Positions 7,701 through 10,240 of a DNA stretch of 10,240 bases are shown here, piece by piece; position 1 is the first letter of the stretch; each line of letters begins with the position of its first letter. The stretch spans positions 1 through 10,240 of the forward strand of contig JAQICQ010000033.1 in NCBI GenBank assembly GCA_027858455.1, in the 5' to 3' direction. This DNA comes from Elusimicrobiota bacterium. Its GTDB lineage: Bacteria; CG03; SLGR01; JAGXOG01. A program made the translations under genes and the position numbers. The notes below the pieces were generated by a model, which was not told the DNA's origin, ran no database searches, and saw only the letters and a program-made list of their open reading frames with translations.

Positions 7701-9819
7701 CGGTTGGAAAAAGTTCACTTATAAAATACCTGACGATTTTACCGAGTCGGGAAACCCGAGCCTGACTAATATCAAGGAGGTGAGGCTGGGGGTAGTAAAT
7801 AATACTTCCGGGTCAAAGACGGGAAAGGTCTGGTTTAACGAGGTATATCTTTCAAATCCCGGAAAGAGGACGGGGACCGCATTATCCGGTAAAGTTAATT
7901 CTTCAATTCCGGGACTTCTTGATTTCGGCGGTTCTTACCGGAGCGTGGATAGAAATTTCCAGACTATTACCACACCCCCTAAAAATCAGGACAATATAAC
8001 TTATTCTGTTGATGCTAATCTTAAGGCGGTTCCGTTTATGCCCGTGTCGGGAAGTTATACCGAAAGTGAAGTTGTCACTCCCGCCGAAAGGATAAAGCCG
8101 GGGGAATTTAACCCGTATTTAAGCGCGGACGACGCGGGAAAAGTAACAAAAAAAACAAGCAAGTTAAATTCTTCTCTCAACATAAAACATCTGCCTGATA
8201 TTAAAGGCAGTTATTCCAGGACTGAAACTAAATCAAATTTTACGGGTAAAAATGAGGACGGGCTTAATTACCGCGGAGATATTTCTTACACGCTACCGTT
8301 TACTCTTTTAGTATTGCCGAAAAACATAAGAGGGTATTACCGGAATACAGATAATTACATAACGTATAAAGATTATAAGAGAGCGGAAAATCCCGCCGGC
8401 GGGTTTGAAAATTATTTTGAAAACACAATAGAATATTCAGGAACGGCGGATATTAATTTTTTAAAAGTGCTGACCTTAAAACCTTCATATAAAAAGAACG
8501 AGAAAGATAAAGAATGGGAATTTTACAGCGGCCCGTTTAAAGAGACTAAAAAAAGATGGCCGTGGTCAAGGTCGCAGGGTACGGATTTAAATACCCGGCT
8601 GAATATACTCAGCTGGTTTAGTCCGCAGGCCGGCTACTCTGTTAATATTGCCGAAAATTATAACTACACAAAATCACCGGGAAATTTTTCTCTTCGTGCG
8701 GGCAACAAGGATATAAGCCGAAATTTTAGTTTAAATACCAACGCCAGCCTTCCGGTTAAAAAGATATTGCCGTTTATCAGGCCGCTGGATACATTGAATT
8801 TAACCGGCAACATGAACTTTGACAGAGGGGAGACATATCAGAATATAGAAAATGATTTCTATGTTTTTGATAAGCTGGATCAAAGATACGAGCTTTCTCC
8901 GGCCACGCCGACAGCCCGGCTGGTTTCTCTCAGCCGTAAAAATTCAAAAACATATAAAGCGGATTGGCAGCCGATGGAATTTTTAAATATAAACAAGGGT
9001 TTTTACAATATGTTCGGCGGTATGAGGACAAGAACTACCTATAACCGGAATGAAACCATAAAAGAAAAGACAGGCACAGTATTAAAGAATGTTACTCAAA
9101 CCTGGCCGGATATAAGCATAGATTACGGCAGCATAGATAAACTTTATCTGAGCAGGAATTTTTTAAAAGACATAAGATTAAAAAACAATTATCGGTTTAA
9201 GGAAGCCTTTTCCTATTCAAACGGGGTCGGGACTATCAGAGATATAAATATAAATTACGGTGCGGATTGCAGGGTTAATATTTTTAAAGATTACGATTCT
9301 CTTTTTCAGTATTCTAAAGGTTGGCAGAAAAAATTTGATCTTCAGCAGGGCCATTGGACGACTTACAGCGAGAATACTGATTACAGCGGCCAGATTAAAT
9401 TTGTGCTTAAAAAATACTGGAATTTAATAGCAAGATATTCTCAGAAAAACATCCGCAAGGAGGCTTACAATTCAGAGGATCCGCTTACCGATTCAAGAGT
9501 ATATACTCCCAGCCTGCAGTTTAACGCGAATATAGATATGCCTACTGATATTAAAATACCTTTCAGCGATAAAAAAATTAAACTTGCAAATAAATTAAGG
9601 GTGAACGGGGAACTTAAAGCGGATTTCAGCCGGAGTGTTCTTAATATAGATAAAGACAATACAGATAAATATTTATTTAACGCGTCGGCGGGGATGGACG
9701 TTTCCAGCAATATAAGATTTACAATGGGAACAGGGGGGCAGTATCTTTATAACCGGGTTAAGGAAGAAAACAGTTATTTTGCATTCCATTTTAATTCGGA
9801 TATGGTCATAAGATTTTAA
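4750..9819 (+). CDS. sprA: SprA-like T9SS outer-membrane translocon (compact, 1689 aa)
   Basis: Giant outer-membrane protein of the SprA/Sov family, the pore through which T9SS cargo crosses the outer membrane; in Flavobacterium johnsoniae SprA is a 36-strand barrel bound to PorV and a plug protein. Signal peptide: MFFMRKIFFTICLLAIIAPV, with possible cleavage after V-K-G22. Family signs: LPYQTRMSITGQKSISVKYG (109-128), the repeated N-terminal type with VGEKITVNVDYD and GDPDEIIQEAAFGDVNLS (196-213), then GSQTKGRTDVKEFTGKTTF; YNPNTLGKAMIDNMEG (625-640), the counterpart of the family's IDDFEG segment; and GKVWFNEVYLSNPG (1025 onward), followed by a long barrel of alternating strands ending VIRF with terminal Phe. 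Two acidic loops (764-776, 798-809) resemble calcium-binding loops. It is shorter than Bacteroidota SprA (about 2400 residues). ATG 4750 and in-frame ATG 4759 both give a signal peptide; 4750 is kept because AAAGAAA precedes it. No frameshift seen. Confidence 0.88.
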   Translation: MFFMRKIFFTICLLAIIAPVKGEELSLIDDEALEVFELKKSSGVLPSEELLKFIRERDLLEFDSESFKEIIRRKESGDYVEPEQATYDMDKSTASADIPQELPQAEVELPYQTRMSITGQKSISVKYGNVFYSGSEEERTVSGVPGGTTKGFEMDQELKVRIKGKVGEKITVNVDYDDTQPAYNEEARKISVLYKGDPDEIIQEAAFGDVNLSIPSTKFVGYSKKVFGVSIKGSYDKLDFMAIGSQTKGRTDVKEFTGKTTFTKKDIKDINYMRRKYYSIDLDTAVSRIPIEAASLKIYVDDKDVSNIVENNESTMTVTYFNSTATYKGYFYQLVAGRDFTFDNKDGVITFEHSIQEDYVIAVEYKYDGGNKEVGYLSGKPAILKDEKETLNYEIKNIYNLGASRIIRDDFVIKFLNLNREEVSIPDGTYRIDYDQGILEFTEQTPFYDSSRSGGYNNGGYQDIYDNTDPKNHYVIYVEYKKKVRNYYLRPNILRDSERVILDGHILIRGSDYVLDYPSGFLTFLNPEDIDETTAIEVTYDYMPFGGLFNETLVGLRAKYNFTNNLFLGGTMLYNWSSAGAEIPDVTSTPQSNMVLDTDFSFKIPKSRFFPLPTSISGEAARSIYNPNTLGKAMIDNMEGVKQERAVSSDADSWQVAATPTGQDSGPSWVSLSDEDIYISEINKKVESVNDEKLKVLYMEYSLPSSSETEASIVNVISRRGVDLSDKNNIELWVKGDGRGTLMQLDFGNIDEDADNTGEIKTEDRNNNGTLDLGEDAGWKYLYNGSTYTIGADNGRIDTNDLDGDGFLDPKGTLNSSDEALLAVNWTGWKRIIIPRGGDDADWEAVKHVRVTLKGKGSGEIAIASFEIVGNKWQVGKGSVTVKAVNNYDNDDYITPLDMSIYEDIYNSVGGSGLEKEQALEINYDPLPAGATGYVYTKLATAVDYSKHKKINLLIYGDGSGVDYLLEFGAGNNLFIKKIRSNFIGWKKFTYKIPDDFTESGNPSLTNIKEVRLGVVNNTSGSKTGKVWFNEVYLSNPGKRTGTALSGKVNSSIPGLLDFGGSYRSVDRNFQTITTPPKNQDNITYSVDANLKAVPFMPVSGSYTESEVVTPAERIKPGEFNPYLSADDAGKVTKKTSKLNSSLNIKHLPDIKGSYSRTETKSNFTGKNEDGLNYRGDISYTLPFTLLVLPKNIRGYYRNTDNYITYKDYKRAENPAGGFENYFENTIEYSGTADINFLKVLTLKPSYKKNEKDKEWEFYSGPFKETKKRWPWSRSQGTDLNTRLNILSWFSPQAGYSVNIAENYNYTKSPGNFSLRAGNKDISRNFSLNTNASLPVKKILPFIRPLDTLNLTGNMNFDRGETYQNIENDFYVFDKLDQRYELSPATPTARLVSLSRKNSKTYKADWQPMEFLNINKGFYNMFGGMRTRTTYNRNETIKEKTGTVLKNVTQTWPDISIDYGSIDKLYLSRNFLKDIRLKNNYRFKEAFSYSNGVGTIRDININYGADCRVNIFKDYDSLFQYSKGWQKKFDLQQGHWTTYSENTDYSGQIKFVLKKYWNLIARYSQKNIRKEAYNSEDPLTDSRVYTPSLQFNANIDMPTDIKIPFSDKKIKLANKLRVNGELKADFSRSVLNIDKDNTDKYLFNASAGMDVSSNIRFTMGTGGQYLYNRVKEENSYFAFHFNSDMVIRF

Positions 9820-9869
9820 TTTAATATTAATAGGAATTTTATTTTTTAAAATAGCAAGGAGATGAAGAA

Positions 9870-9992
9870 GTGAACGCTGACATAAGGCAGGAGGAGTTGA
9901 GTAGCGTTAAAAGAAATATCCTAAATGGTTATTTCTTAGCGACCAAAGGAAGTGCCATGTTCGGTGCGGAGCACACTTGTTCCAGCGACTGA
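9870..9992 (+). CDS. Possible 40-aa peptide, unrecognised (GTG start, good ribosome binding site)
   Basis: GTG at 9870 follows AAGGAG (9856-9861) by 8 bases, the best Shine-Dalgarno arrangement in the window, and the frame runs 40 codons to TGA at 9990-9992. The peptide starts MNADIRQEELSSVKRNILNG and ends FGAEHTCSSD; it is hydrophilic, has one Cys (37), and shows no signal peptide, membrane segment or known family. It begins 50 bases after sprA, so it could be cotranscribed. Its last 14 or so codons lie inside the terminator hairpin that follows, an arrangement seen in leader peptides of attenuators. The alternative is that the stretch is a structured RNA and the frame is chance. A tiny overlapping frame (ATG at 9862, MKK then stop) starts within the spacer. 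Confidence 0.4.
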   Translation: MNADIRQEELSSVKRNILNGYFLATKGSAMFGAEHTCSSD

Positions 9993-10005
9993 ATGGCATT
10001 TTTTT
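9950..10005 (+). terminator. Intrinsic terminator with 7-T tract
   Basis: A 9-bp stem (AAGTGCCAT at 9950-9958 with ATGGCATTT at 9993-10001) runs directly into T at 9999-10005. The 34-base loop holds a smaller GTGC/GCAC hairpin, which would compact it. This is the only strong U-tract terminator in the window and is placed to end the sprA transcript. Confidence 0.6.
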
Positions 10006-10240
10006 CTCATTTTCGCCCGTAAAAGCGGGTTCCGAGGCCGGCGCGCCGAAATCCGAAAAAGAATATTTAAATGGGACGGGTCTAATTAAATTTATAGTTT
10101 TTTTGTTTGAGGATATAAAACAAATTCTATATTTTAAAAAAATATTGTAAGAGGAACTAATTTAATACTATAAAGATTTTTTTCCTAATAGTATTGATTA
10201 GGGATAATAAGGGAAAGAATCTGCTTTCCCTTATGGGGTG
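10006..10240. other. Gene-free stretch rich in inverted repeats
   Basis: No reading frame here has a start, ribosome binding site and useful length. Inverted repeats seen in order: CCCGT/GCGGG with an AAAA loop at 10016-10029; the palindrome CGGCGCGCCG at 10039-10048 within a GC-rich block (about 10014-10055); an imperfect AT-rich hairpin at 10093-10131 (TATAG...CTATA closing, TTTGTTT/AAACAAA inside); AATACTAT/ATAGTATT at 10164-10195; and CCTAAT/ATTAGG at 10184-10202, which cannot form together with the preceding one. It may be the leader of a gene to the right of the window. Confidence 0.5.
10207..10234. terminator. Perfect 11-bp stem-loop at the window end
   Basis: ATAAGGGAAAG at 10207-10217 pairs perfectly with CTTTCCCTTAT at 10224-10234 around a 6-base loop (AATCTG). 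No T tract follows in the visible 6 bases (GGGGTG), so a classical rightward terminator is not shown; on the minus strand the stem is followed by CCCTAATC, also without a U tract. It may be a terminator-like or mRNA-stabilising hairpin. Confidence 0.4.

Larger units (their letters stand above)
9851..10005 (+). ncRNA. Candidate structured RNA with terminator, no known family
   Basis: Three stems follow in series: 9873-9879 with 9902-9908 (AACGCTG/TAGCGTT, one G-U pair, with AGGAGGAG in its loop); 9911-9918 with 9930-9937 (perfect AAGAAATA/TATTTCTT, 11-base loop); and 9950-9958 with 9993-10001 (AAGTGCCAT/ATGGCATTT, one G-U pair), which encloses a small GTGC-GGA-GCAC hairpin. Seven T follow. AGCGAC occurs at 9938-9943 and again at 9984-9989. 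I compared it by eye with remembered core motifs of common riboswitches, tmRNA, SRP RNA, 6S and RNase P and saw no match. It could be a 3' UTR-derived small RNA of sprA, a riboswitch/attenuator leader of a gene beyond the window, or a translated small gene with its terminator. Confidence 0.35.

Noticed and set aside
9851..10005. Known riboswitch, tmRNA, SRP RNA, 6S or RNase P RNA
   Set aside because: None of the conserved core motifs that I can recall for these families is present; the element is left unassigned.
1..10240. CRISPR array, tRNA or rRNA gene, insertion sequence
   Set aside because: No regularly spaced repeats, no cloverleaf or T-loop pattern, no rRNA-like stretch, and no transposase-like protein or terminal repeats flanking a gene were seen.

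Overview
The window comes from a diderm (LPS- or LOS-making) bacterium with moderately AT-rich DNA. It carries genes for lipopolysaccharide export to the outer membrane (lptF, lptG), a SprA-like outer-membrane translocon of the type IX secretion system (T9SS), a secreted M6-type metalloprotease with a T9SS/FlgD-Ig-like C-terminal domain, and the end of another outer-membrane beta-barrel. T9SS is best known from Bacteroidota. The FlgD-Ig-like form of the C-terminal domain (an NFPNP start and a GIYFYHVEAG-like end) and the short SprA fit a Fibrobacterota-like or uncultured candidate phylum better, but the window alone does not fix the taxon.

Layout: (1) 1-674, + strand: 3' part of an outer-membrane beta-barrel gene, then a perfect inverted repeat at 677-701. 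(2) 718-2376, + strand: GTG-started M6-like metalloprotease. (3) 2369-4548, - strand: lptF then lptG, joined by an ATGA overlap; lptG converges on the protease gene and overlaps it by 8 bp. (4) 4549-4749: AT-rich divergent intergenic region with two candidate sigma70-type promoters facing opposite ways and sharing their -10 area. (5) 4750-9819, + strand: sprA-like gene, 1689 codons. (6) 9820-10240: no recognisable gene, but a dense run of inverted repeats. It includes a structured segment (9851-10005) that ends in a good intrinsic terminator and contains a 40-codon GTG-started reading frame with a proper Shine-Dalgarno sequence, then a short GC-rich block and several AT-rich hairpins.

How the genes may work together: LptF/LptG form the inner-membrane permease that pulls lipopolysaccharide out for transport to the outer membrane. 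SprA forms the outer-membrane pore through which T9SS cargo leaves. The protease looks like such cargo. In known T9SS, SprA works with beta-barrel partners such as PorV; whether the barrel at 1-674 plays that part cannot be told from the sequence. The part of the window most open to new biology is the tail downstream of sprA (9851-10240): a candidate small RNA, riboregulator or leader-peptide/attenuator that I could not assign to any known family.
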